Source: an uncultured Lachnospiraceae bacterium
GTDB lineage: Bacteria; Bacillota; Clostridia; Lachnospirales; Lachnospiraceae
Length of the DNA stretch: 64,000 nt
Assembly: GCA_910579495.1 (NCBI GenBank)
Contig: CAJTVD010000005.1
Location: 24,612-88,611 of the forward strand
Direction: 5' to 3'
Shown here: positions 26,640 to 35,243 of the stretch, piece by piece
Position numbering within the stretch: the stretch's first letter is position 1
How the letters are laid out: every line of letters begins with the position of its first letter
Notes under the pieces: generated by a model
Told to the model about the DNA's origin: nothing
The model's input: the letters and a program-made list of their open reading frames with translations, nothing else
The model's database searches: none
Translations under genes and position numbers: made by a program

Positions 26640-29528
26640 ATGGGGAGTATTCAGTCTATTATAAAAAGATTGGGATATGAGAAGTCAGATAATTTATTAT
26701 ATTTATCAGAAATAAATACTTGTGAAAAAATATCTTGGCATGAAAAGAGGGTAATAAATGAGCTATCCCCATATGCAGTGTATCTTATAGATGACAGAGC
26801 CTTAGTTGCTTTTTTTGATGATTTGAGTGAAAGGGTAGATGAGGATATCCAATGCAAAATTTGGAATGCACAGATTCCGATAATAATTTCTGATGAGGGA
26901 AACTGGGTTAAAATTTATAGTGGAAAAAGTATGCAGATAAATGCTAAGAAAAAAATGCAGCTTTCTGATATTGCAAACTATAACATTGGCCAATGTGATG
27001 AAACTAATAATTTTTCATATTGGAATATTACCAGCAGTAGGACACTTAGCCTGTATGAAAAAGATTTATCAAAAAAAAATCTGAATGATTTTTTGATTGG
27101 AAATTTGAAATTTCTTACATCTGAGTTGAAAGAAAAATATCATATATCTTTTGCTAATAAATTAGTCCTTAGAATTTTATTTATAAGATATCTAATAGAT
27201 AGAGGGGTGTGTATTGGATACAAAGGATTAGATAGTAATGTTAAAGAAACACAGAAAAATTTTCTTGAAATCGTACGGGAAAAAAAGGAAATTTTTTTAC
27301 TTTTTAAATTTTTAAAGCAGGAGTTCAATGGAAATTTATTTGAAATGGACGAGCAGAGTGAATGGCGTGAGATAAGTGATTCCGCACTTATTATGTTGTA
27401 TGGCTTTATGACAGCACAAATTGAAATGAAGACAGGACAATATTGCCTTTTTCCATTTTATGATTTTAATATTATTCCAATTGAGTTGATTAGTAATATA
27501 TATGAAATTTTGTTAGGAAAAGAAAAACAAGATAAAGACAAGGCTTTTTATACACCTGAGTACCTTGCAGATTATATTATCCAGCATACAGTAGGAAAAC
27601 GTCTTTTGAAAAGCAATCAATGCACAGTTTTTGACCCGTCGTGTGGGTCAGGAATTTTTTTGGTAAAAGCTCTTAGAAAAATTTTAGAGAAAAATGCAGT
27701 AGATGGTTATATTTATGACAAAGAAAAAATTAATAGATTGGTTAAAAGTAATATATATGGTGTGGATTATAATGAAGAAGCAGTAGATGTTACTATTTTC
27801 TCTTTGTATATTACACTTTTTGATTTTCAGGATCCCAAAAATCTAAAGGAGTTCCAATTACCATTGCTGAAGGGAGAAAATATATTTTTTGGAGATTTTT
27901 TTGATGAGAATATATTGAAACTAATTGATGGAATTAAGTTCGAATATATAGTTGGCAACCCGCCTTGGGGAAGGATACAGCAAGAAGGTTATAAAAAATA
28001 TTGTGCAAACAAAAACGTTATACCTCAGGATGGAGAAATAAGTGTTGCGTTTTTGTTAAAAGTACAGGAAGTAGGGAATGAAAATACGGAATGTAGTCTG
28101 GTTATTCCTTCTAAAATTTTATATAAAGGGAAAAAGCCTTCTTGTGAATTTAGGAATAAGTTTTTAAGTAATGTTTGTATACGGCAAATATTAGAAATTT
28201 CATCAGTGAGAAAACAAATATTCAAAGGGGCAACAGCACCCGCGGCAGTGTTATCTTTTGAATGCCATAAAGCTCCGTATAATCATAAGCTGGAATATAT
28301 CAGCCTTAAACCCAATAAGTATTTAAGGTTATATGGCATCATAATGATAGAACCTGACGATTTTAAGTATGTTTTACAAGAGTTGCTTTTAAAGAATGAC
28401 TGGCTATGGAAAGTGCTGGTATATGGCAGTTATTGGGATTATGAGTTGATTGATTCTTTATGGAAAGAGATGCCGATAATTGAAGATGTAGCAAAAGAAT
28501 ATGGCCTTATATTGAAGAAAGGTATAGAAGACCATATGGGGGCCAGGCAGGATGCGTCACATTTGGTTGGAAGACGTATGATTGATTCGGATGGTTGTAT
28601 AGAGCCTTTTTGTATATCTTTGGATAATGTGTATTTTTTCAATAAAAGCAAAATACATCGTGTGAGGGCACAAGAGATATTTGAACCTCCATATGTTTTG
28701 TTTAAAAAAGGATTGAGCTGTGAAGATTATTCAATTAGGGCTGCTTATACAGAAGAAAGATTATTATATAAGTGTACAATATCGTGTATAAAAGGAAGTA
28801 AAGAGGATAGAAATATACTTCTTAATTTCGAAGGCCTATTAAATTCTTCTTTGTTTACTTATTTGAATTTTATGCTTGGTTCATCAGTTGGGATAGAAAG
28901 AGAGCAGGTGTTTTTAGATGAATTGGAGAGGTTTCCATATGCTTACAGTGAGAATCTAGTTGAATTAGTAAAAAAAATGCATTTGGCAATTCAAAACAAC
29001 TGGCCAACAGAAGGGATTAAGAAGAAAATTGATAATTGCGTTTTTGAAATGTATGGCGTACAAAACAATTATTTTATAGACTATGCTTTAAATGTGCAAA
29101 TACCAATGCTTTGCGGAAACTATACTGAATCGAAGTGCAATCCCGCAATGCTTATAAAATATGCGGAGGTATTTAGTAATGTTTGGAATAAAAGATTAGA
29201 AAGAAGTAATTTAAGTTATTCAATAAATTTATATCCTGATATAAAAGGAAAATTTGCGGCATTTTTTATGCAGTTCTCTTTTGATAAAAAAGAAAATACG
29301 ATAAACATTATGGAAGAGGTGGATGGCAATTTAGAATTATTGACTAATTTTATGATTTATAAATTGAATGATTGTTTTTATCAGACTAAGAATATAGGGG
29401 AGTTCGGTGATGACGCATTTGTTATTGTCAAGCCCATAGAGTCTAAGAATTGGCAAGCTGCAATGGCGGTAAAAGATAGTTATAGGGTATTAAATGCAGT
29501 GCTTCTTGGAGAGGAGGACTGTGGATGA
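26640..29528 (+). CDS. N6-adenine DNA methyltransferase of a type IIG/Eco57I-like system
   Basis: A 962-residue DNA methyltransferase. The AdoMet motif DPSCGSG lies at residues 332-338 and the catalytic NPPW at 440-443, an order typical of gamma-class N6-adenine enzymes. The N-terminal 290 residues (with IWNAQIPIIISDEG and VKIYSGKS) resemble the N-terminal part of Eco57I-like fusions, but I see no complete D-ExK nuclease site there. The C-terminal half (about 570-962) is the expected target-recognition region. Codon use is much more AT-rich than in the neighbours. It overlaps the next gene by ATGA, so nuclease activity is probably supplied in trans by that protein. Confidence 0.85.
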   Translation: MGSIQSIIKRLGYEKSDNLLYLSEINTCEKISWHEKRVINELSPYAVYLIDDRALVAFFDDLSERVDEDIQCKIWNAQIPIIISDEGNWVKIYSGKSMQINAKKKMQLSDIANYNIGQCDETNNFSYWNITSSRTLSLYEKDLSKKNLNDFLIGNLKFLTSELKEKYHISFANKLVLRILFIRYLIDRGVCIGYKGLDSNVKETQKNFLEIVREKKEIFLLFKFLKQEFNGNLFEMDEQSEWREISDSALIMLYGFMTAQIEMKTGQYCLFPFYDFNIIPIELISNIYEILLGKEKQDKDKAFYTPEYLADYIIQHTVGKRLLKSNQCTVFDPSCGSGIFLVKALRKILEKNAVDGYIYDKEKINRLVKSNIYGVDYNEEAVDVTIFSLYITLFDFQDPKNLKEFQLPLLKGENIFFGDFFDENILKLIDGIKFEYIVGNPPWGRIQQEGYKKYCANKNVIPQDGEISVAFLLKVQEVGNENTECSLVIPSKILYKGKKPSCEFRNKFLSNVCIRQILEISSVRKQIFKGATAPAAVLSFECHKAPYNHKLEYISLKPNKYLRLYGIIMIEPDDFKYVLQELLLKNDWLWKVLVYGSYWDYELIDSLWKEMPIIEDVAKEYGLILKKGIEDHMGARQDASHLVGRRMIDSDGCIEPFCISLDNVYFFNKSKIHRVRAQEIFEPPYVLFKKGLSCEDYSIRAAYTEERLLYKCTISCIKGSKEDRNILLNFEGLLNSSLFTYLNFMLGSSVGIEREQVFLDELERFPYAYSENLVELVKKMHLAIQNNWPTEGIKKKIDNCVFEMYGVQNNYFIDYALNVQIPMLCGNYTESKCNPAMLIKYAEVFSNVWNKRLERSNLSYSINLYPDIKGKFAAFFMQFSFDKKENTINIMEEVDGNLELLTNFMIYKLNDCFYQTKNIGEFGDDAFVIVKPIESKNWQAAMAVKDSYRVLNAVLLGEEDCG

Positions 29529-30196
29529 GGGGGAAAATAAATCATAAAATAAGCGATGCATTGCGGCTTGATGATTTGGAGCAGATTACTGGTTATATAA
29601 TGGAAATTTGTGAGTTGCTAGTAGAAGACTTTACAAGAAAAAATAGAAAGCTTCCCAATAATGAAAACAGAATTAGAAGTATAATGTTAGAAGAATACTT
29701 GGATAACGATATCATAAGAAGAAATTATGATATGTTGGATTATAGTTTCACCCCTGAAACACAAGAAAACTACGATGGGAAAGGAAACTACATTGGACGC
29801 GCAGATATAAGGATTAAATTAAAAACAGACTTTGATAAACATAGTGCATATTACATAATTGAGTGCAAAAGAATTGATGGAACAGAAGATTTAAATAGAA
29901 AATACATTGAAGAAGGAGTGGCACGATTTATAACTCAAAAATATTCGGCATATTATGGGAAAAATATTATGCTTGGATTTGTTGTAAGAGAAATAAATAT
30001 GTCGGACAATGTGAAAAAAATCGAAGATTTACAGGACACAAATTTTGATGCCAAAATTCAGGGCGATTTTAAAGTGGTATGTAAAGAAAAGAATTGTGAA
30101 ATGTATAAATGCACTTACCAAATAGAGCAAGGCGAATTGGAACTTAGGCATATTTTTTCTGATTTTTCTAATATCGTTGATTTACGGAGGAGGTAA
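29525..30196 (+). CDS. Putative PD-(D/E)XK-type nuclease partner of the methyltransferase
   Basis: A 223-residue AT-rich gene overlapping the methyltransferase stop by 4 bp (ATGA). The central region has Asp94 in GRADIRIKL and Glu113-Cys114-Lys115 in YYIIECKRI, spacing that fits a PD-(D/E)XK nuclease core (D...ExK). The N-terminus is helical and charged. I recognise no named family. Context makes it the restriction endonuclease or effector subunit of a two-gene system; a non-nuclease accessory role is possible. The ribosome site of the following PHP gene (GGAGGAGG) lies inside its last codons. Confidence 0.6.
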   Translation: MRGKINHKISDALRLDDLEQITGYIMEICELLVEDFTRKNRKLPNNENRIRSIMLEEYLDNDIIRRNYDMLDYSFTPETQENYDGKGNYIGRADIRIKLKTDFDKHSAYYIIECKRIDGTEDLNRKYIEEGVARFITQKYSAYYGKNIMLGFVVREINMSDNVKKIEDLQDTNFDAKIQGDFKVVCKEKNCEMYKCTYQIEQGELELRHIFSDFSNIVDLRRR

Positions 30197-30199
30197 ATT

Positions 30200-31030
30200 A
30201 TGAAAGCTGATTTACACATTCATTCAATATATTCTGACAGTTCCCGTTCGCCTGAAGAAATCGTAGCGCTTGCTAAAAAGAGAAATGTTGGTTTGCTTTC
30301 CATATGTGACCATGCAACCATCGGCGCGTATTCTGTTTTGCCGGAAATTTGCAGGGATAACGGGATGGAATATGTGTTGGGGGTGGAACTGGAAGTCCTG
30401 TGGAAAGGGGAAAGCCTGCATATGCTTGCATACAATTTCAATCCAAACGATGCAGATATGAAAACGTTTATGGATAAGCAGCATGAGGCGGCCGAGTGTG
30501 AATATATCGTTTATAATATGATGCAGGATTATCCTCAAATGTCTTTGGAAGAATACCGTCATTTTGCATATCCAAAAGAAAAGGGCGGATGGAAATATCT
30601 GTATTATGCGGTGGCCAAGGGGGCTGCAAAAACATATGAAGAAGCGAATGAAACCATATACGGCAGATATGGGATGCAGAACCATTTATCAAATTTGGGT
30701 GAATGCAATATGCCGGATTTCTGCGAAATGGTCAAACGGGCGGGCGGAGTGCCCGTTTTGGCACATCCGGGATATTTGTACGAACGAAATCCGGGCGGAT
30801 TTGCAGCCATGCTTAGAGAAATGAGGGGGTGTGGGTTAGGAGGGGTTGAATGTTATTACCCATCACACACCAAAGATGCTACGGATATCTGTGTTCATTT
30901 TTGCCAGGAAAACCATATGCGAATCACCGGCGGTTGTGATTGCCACGGAGAATTTAACCAAAGTGAGGGATTTACGGTTGGTGCCCTGGAGATATCTTTG
31001 CCCATGCTTGACCTGGAAGGGATTTTGTGA
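30200..31030 (+). CDS. PHP-domain metal-dependent phosphoesterase
   Basis: A 276-residue PHP-superfamily hydrolase. Metal-binding signatures are all seen: DLHIHS at residues 4-9, CDHATIGA at about 36-43, VLAHPGY in the middle and GGCDCHGEF near the end. PHP proteins include histidinol phosphatases, nucleoside 3',5'-bisphosphate phosphatases and DNA/RNA exonucleases. The start is 3 bp after the nuclease gene, with the ribosome site inside that gene, which implies co-expression. However, base composition returns to the chromosomal norm here, so the gene may be native and merely lie downstream of an inserted cassette. Confidence 0.85.
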   Translation: MKADLHIHSIYSDSSRSPEEIVALAKKRNVGLLSICDHATIGAYSVLPEICRDNGMEYVLGVELEVLWKGESLHMLAYNFNPNDADMKTFMDKQHEAAECEYIVYNMMQDYPQMSLEEYRHFAYPKEKGGWKYLYYAVAKGAAKTYEEANETIYGRYGMQNHLSNLGECNMPDFCEMVKRAGGVPVLAHPGYLYERNPGGFAAMLREMRGCGLGGVECYYPSHTKDATDICVHFCQENHMRITGGCDCHGEFNQSEGFTVGALEISLPMLDLEGIL

Positions 31031-31064
31031 GGAAGCTGCAATTATCGGATTTTTGCCCTGTTGG

Positions 31065-31928
31065 CTATGGGGAGAAGATCCTTCCCTCCTTAAATTGCAG
31101 GATCATCTCCCTGGTGAGGCTGAGATGGTCGTCCTCTAAGGCGATTTCCTCCCTGTGGAACCAGGCGGCCTCCGACAATTCCCTGGTATCCAGGGTGATA
31201 ATATCGGAACCATCAAGGTCACAGAAAAATCCCATTAAGAGGCTCCGGGAAAAGGCCCAGGGCTGGCTTTTGTAATAGCGGATATTCTTTACTTTCAATC
31301 CCACTTCTTCCATAACTTCCCGGGCCACAGTCTGCTCTGCGCTTTCTCCGATTTCGCTAAATCCCGCTATAAGGGCATAGTTGGTGTAAGTGCGCCCTGC
31401 GTATTTGCTCATCAGTATGTAATCACCCTTTGTCACCCCCACAATGACGGCGGGGGAAATCCTGGGATACACCATGTTACGGCATTTGGGGCAGAAAAGC
31501 ATCCTCTCTTTATGGTCAGGCTGCATATGGTGGCCGCACCTGCCGCAGAACCTGTTTGCCTGATACCAGCCAAAAAGGTGATGGGCAGTAATCCCTGCAA
31601 AAGCCGTATGGCGGGAATTGGCTGTCCTGAAGATGCGGATATCCTCATAGGAATAGCCACAAAGGGTGACAGGGGGGAGTGGTTCCTCAAAATTGGGGGC
31701 GAAGGAGAAGGGGGATGCCAGGAAATATTGAAAATTGTCAATGGAAAACAGATAATGGTAAGTACATGGGTACTCCCTTAACTCCGCCAGGGTAGGGTAA
31801 CGGAGCTTTTCCCCCTGATACCTTACCAGAACCTTATTTTCGTGGAAGACCAGAATAAAATCATTGTCCTTGGGCTGGAGGTCTTTATATTCATTGTGAT
31901 AAATCCGTGGGGTGATGTCCTGTATCAT
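31065..31928 (-). CDS. nudC: NAD(+) diphosphatase (NudC family Nudix hydrolase)
   Basis: Hydrolyses NAD(H) to NMN(H) and AMP, and in other bacteria removes NAD caps from RNA. The 287 residues contain the NudC zinc ribbon (CGRCG and CPKC), the full Nudix box GFSEIGESAEQTVAREVMEE ending in VGL, and SQPWAFSRSLLMGF, which corresponds to the SQPWPF motif that sets NADH specificity. It is convergent with the PHP gene and divergent from prmA. Confidence 0.95.
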   Translation of the reverse strand: MIQDITPRIYHNEYKDLQPKDNDFILVFHENKVLVRYQGEKLRYPTLAELREYPCTYHYLFSIDNFQYFLASPFSFAPNFEEPLPPVTLCGYSYEDIRIFRTANSRHTAFAGITAHHLFGWYQANRFCGRCGHHMQPDHKERMLFCPKCRNMVYPRISPAVIVGVTKGDYILMSKYAGRTYTNYALIAGFSEIGESAEQTVAREVMEEVGLKVKNIRYYKSQPWAFSRSLLMGFFCDLDGSDIITLDTRELSEAAWFHREEIALEDDHLSLTREMILQFKEGRIFSP

Positions 31929-32065
31929 GGCCGGGGGCTCCTTTCTGCTATGGGCTTCCTTTCCCTGTAGTTCTTCTGCCGTGAATTTTCTGTGGTAACT
32001 GTCCTGGTTCTATGATAATATGGAACTGTTCCCGGGTCAATAGGGGGAAAGAAAGGCGGAAGAAT

Positions 32066-33076
32066 ATGAAATGGTTAAAATTTAAGATAAAGACAGTTAC
32101 GGAAGCAGAGGATATTATTATCAGCACCTTATATGACATTGGGCTTTTAGGGGCGCAGATTGAAGACAGGGTTCCTTTGACTTCGCTGGAAAAGGAGCAG
32201 ATGTTCGTAGATATCCTCCCTGAGGGGCCGGAGGATGATGGAATTGCTTACCTAAGCTTTTTTGTAGAGGAGATGGAAGGGAAGGGGGCGGCCGGGGGCA
32301 GCGCTTATCCGCCGCTATTTGTAAACGGGGAGGAAACCACCGGGGAAGCGGTCCTGGAGAACGTGAAAGGGGAACTGGAAGCCCTTAGGGCCTTTATGGA
32401 CATTGGGGAAGGCAGTGTGCGCGTGGAGGAAACCCAGGATATTGACTGGATCAATAACTGGAAACAGTATTTTCACCAGTTTACCATTGATGATGTGCTG
32501 GTCATTCCCTCCTGGGAGGAGGCATCGCCAGAAGATACGGGCAAGCTCATCCTCCATATTGACCCAGGCACTGCTTTTGGCACAGGAATGCACGACACCA
32601 CCCAGCTTTGCATCAGGGCTCTGCGCAGGTACGTAACGCCGGAAACCACGCTCCTTGACGTGGGGACTGGAAGCGGTATTCTGTCAATTCTTTCACTGAT
32701 GTTTGGGGCAAAGAAAGCTGTGGGGACTGATCTTGACCCCTGCGCTGTGGATGCGGTCAGGGAAAACCGGGAAGCCAACGGGATCCGGGAGGAAGATTTT
32801 TGCCTGATTATCGGAAATATCATTACAGAAAAGGAAATTCAGGAGCAGGCAGGCTATGAATGCTATGATATTGTGGCGGCTAACATCCTGGCGGAGGTTT
32901 TGGTCCCGCTTACCCCTGTAATTACAGGACATCTGATAAAGGGCGGTATCTATATTACCTCCGGTATCATTGAAGGCAAAGAGCAGATAGTGGTGGAGGC
33001 AGCCAAAGCGGCAGGGATGGAAGTGCTGGAAGTGAATTATCAGGGGGAGTGGGTTTCGGTGGTAGCAAGAAAATAA
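32066..33076 (+). CDS. prmA: Ribosomal protein L11 methyltransferase
   Basis: Trimethylates ribosomal protein L11 using SAM. The N-terminal L11-recognition domain starts MKWLKFKIKT. The catalytic domain has motif I LLDVGTGSGILSI at about residues 197-210, VGTDLDPCAVDAV, and the NILAEVLVPL motif in place of the usual NxL. ATG 32066 follows GGCGGAAG; the open frame extends upstream without a ribosome site. rsmE follows 28 bp downstream, a common Firmicutes pairing. Confidence 0.95.
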   Translation: MKWLKFKIKTVTEAEDIIISTLYDIGLLGAQIEDRVPLTSLEKEQMFVDILPEGPEDDGIAYLSFFVEEMEGKGAAGGSAYPPLFVNGEETTGEAVLENVKGELEALRAFMDIGEGSVRVEETQDIDWINNWKQYFHQFTIDDVLVIPSWEEASPEDTGKLILHIDPGTAFGTGMHDTTQLCIRALRRYVTPETTLLDVGTGSGILSILSLMFGAKKAVGTDLDPCAVDAVRENREANGIREEDFCLIIGNIITEKEIQEQAGYECYDIVAANILAEVLVPLTPVITGHLIKGGIYITSGIIEGKEQIVVEAAKAAGMEVLEVNYQGEWVSVVARK

Positions 33077-33104
33077 AGAACTGTTTCTAAAAGGGAGCGG
33101 GTTT

Positions 33105-33845
33105 ATGCATCAGTTTTTTGTAGAACCCTGTCAGATACAGGGAAAACAGATTGTGATAGAAGGCGGGGATGTGAACCATATTAAAAATGTCCTCCGCATG
33201 AAGCCGGGAGAGGAGATTTCTGTTTCTAATGGCATGGATGGCAAAGAATACCGCTGCGGCATAGAGGAAATCAGGGAAAGCCAAATCCTGTGCCGCCTGC
33301 GGTTTATTAAGGAGGAAGGGGTAGAGCTGCCTTCAAAAATTTATCTTTTCCAGGCGCTTCCCAAGGGGGATAAGATGGAAATGATTATCCAGAAAGCGGT
33401 GGAACTGGGAGTTTATGAGATTATACCGGTGGCTTCCAGGCGCGCGGTGGTAAAGCTGGATGAAAAGAAAGCGGTAAATAAAATTGCAAGGTGGCAGGGA
33501 ATCGCAGAGGCGGCGGCAAAGCAGAGCAAAAGGGCCATCATACCCCTGGTAAAGGGCGTGATGGGCTTTGGGGAGGCGGTAAGCTACAGCAAATGCGCCC
33601 AAAGACGGCTGATTCCCTATGAACTGGCGGAGGACATGGCAAAAACCAGGGAGATTTTTGGCGGCCTTATACCGGGGGAAGATATTGCCGTTTTTATCGG
33701 GCCGGAAGGAGGGTTCGCAGAAGAAGAAATCCAGCAGGCGGTAAGGGAGGGCGCAAGCCCCATTACCCTGGGAAAGCGTATTTTGCGGACAGAGACGGCG
33801 GGCATGGCCGTTCTTTCTATATTAATGTACCAATTGGAGCAATGA
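33105..33845 (+). CDS. rsmE: 16S rRNA (uracil1498-N3)-methyltransferase
   Basis: SPOUT-class RNA methyltransferase of 246 residues. A PUA-like N-terminal domain is followed by the SPOUT knot, with FIGPEGGFAEEEI and LGKRILRTETAG forming the SAM site. AAAAGGGAG precedes ATG 33105. Co-transcribed with prmA; the short 57-bp gap to the cysteine desulfurase gene suggests the unit continues through thiI. Confidence 0.95.
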   Translation: MHQFFVEPCQIQGKQIVIEGGDVNHIKNVLRMKPGEEISVSNGMDGKEYRCGIEEIRESQILCRLRFIKEEGVELPSKIYLFQALPKGDKMEMIIQKAVELGVYEIIPVASRRAVVKLDEKKAVNKIARWQGIAEAAAKQSKRAIIPLVKGVMGFGEAVSYSKCAQRRLIPYELAEDMAKTREIFGGLIPGEDIAVFIGPEGGFAEEEIQQAVREGASPITLGKRILRTETAGMAVLSILMYQLEQ

Positions 33846-33902
33846 TCATATAGTATTAGTAGGATAAAAACGAATACTCTGTTCAGAAAGGCCAGTGAAA
33901 TT

Positions 33903-35057
33903 ATGGAGGTATATTTAGATAATTCGGCAACTACCAGATGCTTTGACGAGGTAGCTGCCCTGATGGCCCAGATTATGTGTGAAGACTACGGAAATTCCTC
34001 AAGTCTCCATAGAAAGGGCGTTCAGGCAGAGAAATATATACGTTATGCAAAGGACGTTATTGCCAGGAATTTAAAAGTAAATGAAAAAGAAATCTTTTTT
34101 ACGTCAGGAGGGACGGAAGCGGATAATCTTGCCATCAGGGGCTGTGCCCATGCCAACTGCCGCAGCGGCAGGCACCTGATCACCACACAGATTGAGCACC
34201 CGGCGGTTCTCCAGACAATGAAGCATTTAGAGGAAGAGGGCTTTCGGGTGACCTACCTGCCTGTGGATAAAAAGGGCTGTATCCGCCTGGAGGACCTGGA
34301 ACGGGCTGTTACCGGGGAAACCATACTGGTATCCATTATGCATACAAATAACGAAGTGGGCTCCCTGCAGCCTGTAGCGGAAGCGGGGGCGCTTATTAAA
34401 AGAATGGACCCAAGGATCCTGTTCCATGTGGATGCTGTCCAGGGCTATGGGAAATTCAGGATTTATCCCAAAAGGCTTAAGATAGATCTGCTGTCTGTAA
34501 GCGGGCATAAAATACATGGGCCAAAAGGGGTGGGCTTCCTGTATATAGACGAAAAGGTAAAGATAAAACCAATCATTTTCGGCGGCGGGCAGCAAAACGG
34601 CATCCGCTCCGGGACGGAAAATGTTCCGGCAGCGGCGGGGCTTGCAAGGGCCATTGAAATGGTATATGGAAACCTGGACCAGGAAGTGGAGAGGCTGTAC
34701 CAGATGAAAAAGGCCTTTGTGGAGGGGGTTGGCAAAATTGACAATGTGGTGGTGAACGGGCATTGTGATGGTACCGGCGCACCCCATGTGGTGAGTGTCT
34801 CTTTCCGGGGCGTCCGCAGCGAGGTTCTCCTTCACGCACTGGAGGAGAAGGATATATATGTTTCCGCGGGAAGCGCCTGCTCTGCCCGTAAGCCCCAGCC
34901 CTCTGCAACCCTGAAAGCCATGGGGATTGAGCAGGGGCTGCTGGGTTCTACCATCCGTTTCAGTTTTTCTGTTTTTACCACCATGGAGGAAATAAACTAT
35001 ACTTTGCAGACATTGTATGATATAATTCCTATGCTTAGAAAATATACCAGACGTTAA
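33903..35057 (+). CDS. Cysteine desulfurase (NifS/IscS type)
   Basis: PLP enzyme of 384 residues that takes sulfur from cysteine to a persulfide. The PLP Lys is in SVSGHKIHGPKG; HTNNEVGS and the sulfur-carrying Cys in SAGSACSARKP are present. The short loop around the Cys is of the NifS/IscS rather than SufS class. Because thiI follows directly, the likely job is to feed sulfur to ThiI for 4-thiouridine in tRNA (inference from gene order, as with NifZ-ThiI in Bacillus). Confidence 0.92.
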   Translation: MEVYLDNSATTRCFDEVAALMAQIMCEDYGNSSSLHRKGVQAEKYIRYAKDVIARNLKVNEKEIFFTSGGTEADNLAIRGCAHANCRSGRHLITTQIEHPAVLQTMKHLEEEGFRVTYLPVDKKGCIRLEDLERAVTGETILVSIMHTNNEVGSLQPVAEAGALIKRMDPRILFHVDAVQGYGKFRIYPKRLKIDLLSVSGHKIHGPKGVGFLYIDEKVKIKPIIFGGGQQNGIRSGTENVPAAAGLARAIEMVYGNLDQEVERLYQMKKAFVEGVGKIDNVVVNGHCDGTGAPHVVSVSFRGVRSEVLLHALEEKDIYVSAGSACSARKPQPSATLKAMGIEQGLLGSTIRFSFSVFTTMEEINYTLQTLYDIIPMLRKYTRR

Positions 35058-35062
35058 AAGCT

Positions 35063-35119
35063 GGAAGCGCCCTCCCAAAGCGGCATACACAGTACGCCGT
35101 TTTGGGAGGGCTGGCTTCC
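35063..35119. other. Long stem-loop between desulfurase and thiI
   Basis: GGAAGC (35063-35068) and CCCTCCCAAA (35070-35079) pair with TTTGGGAGGG (35101-35110) and GCTTCC (35114-35119), and an inner CGGC/GCCG stem caps the structure. No T-run follows, so this is unlikely to be a full terminator. It could attenuate or process the desulfurase-thiI transcript. Confidence 0.55.
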
Positions 35120-35243
35120 GCAGGATAGGATGCCGGGAAGTTTTAGGCGGGAGTAGGGGCCTTTGGCGGTCCCCTGCCTGGGGTGGCAGTTGGAAAAGGC
35201 GGTACATTGGCCTGGAGAGTGGTTTACGCGGGGAAGAGAATGT

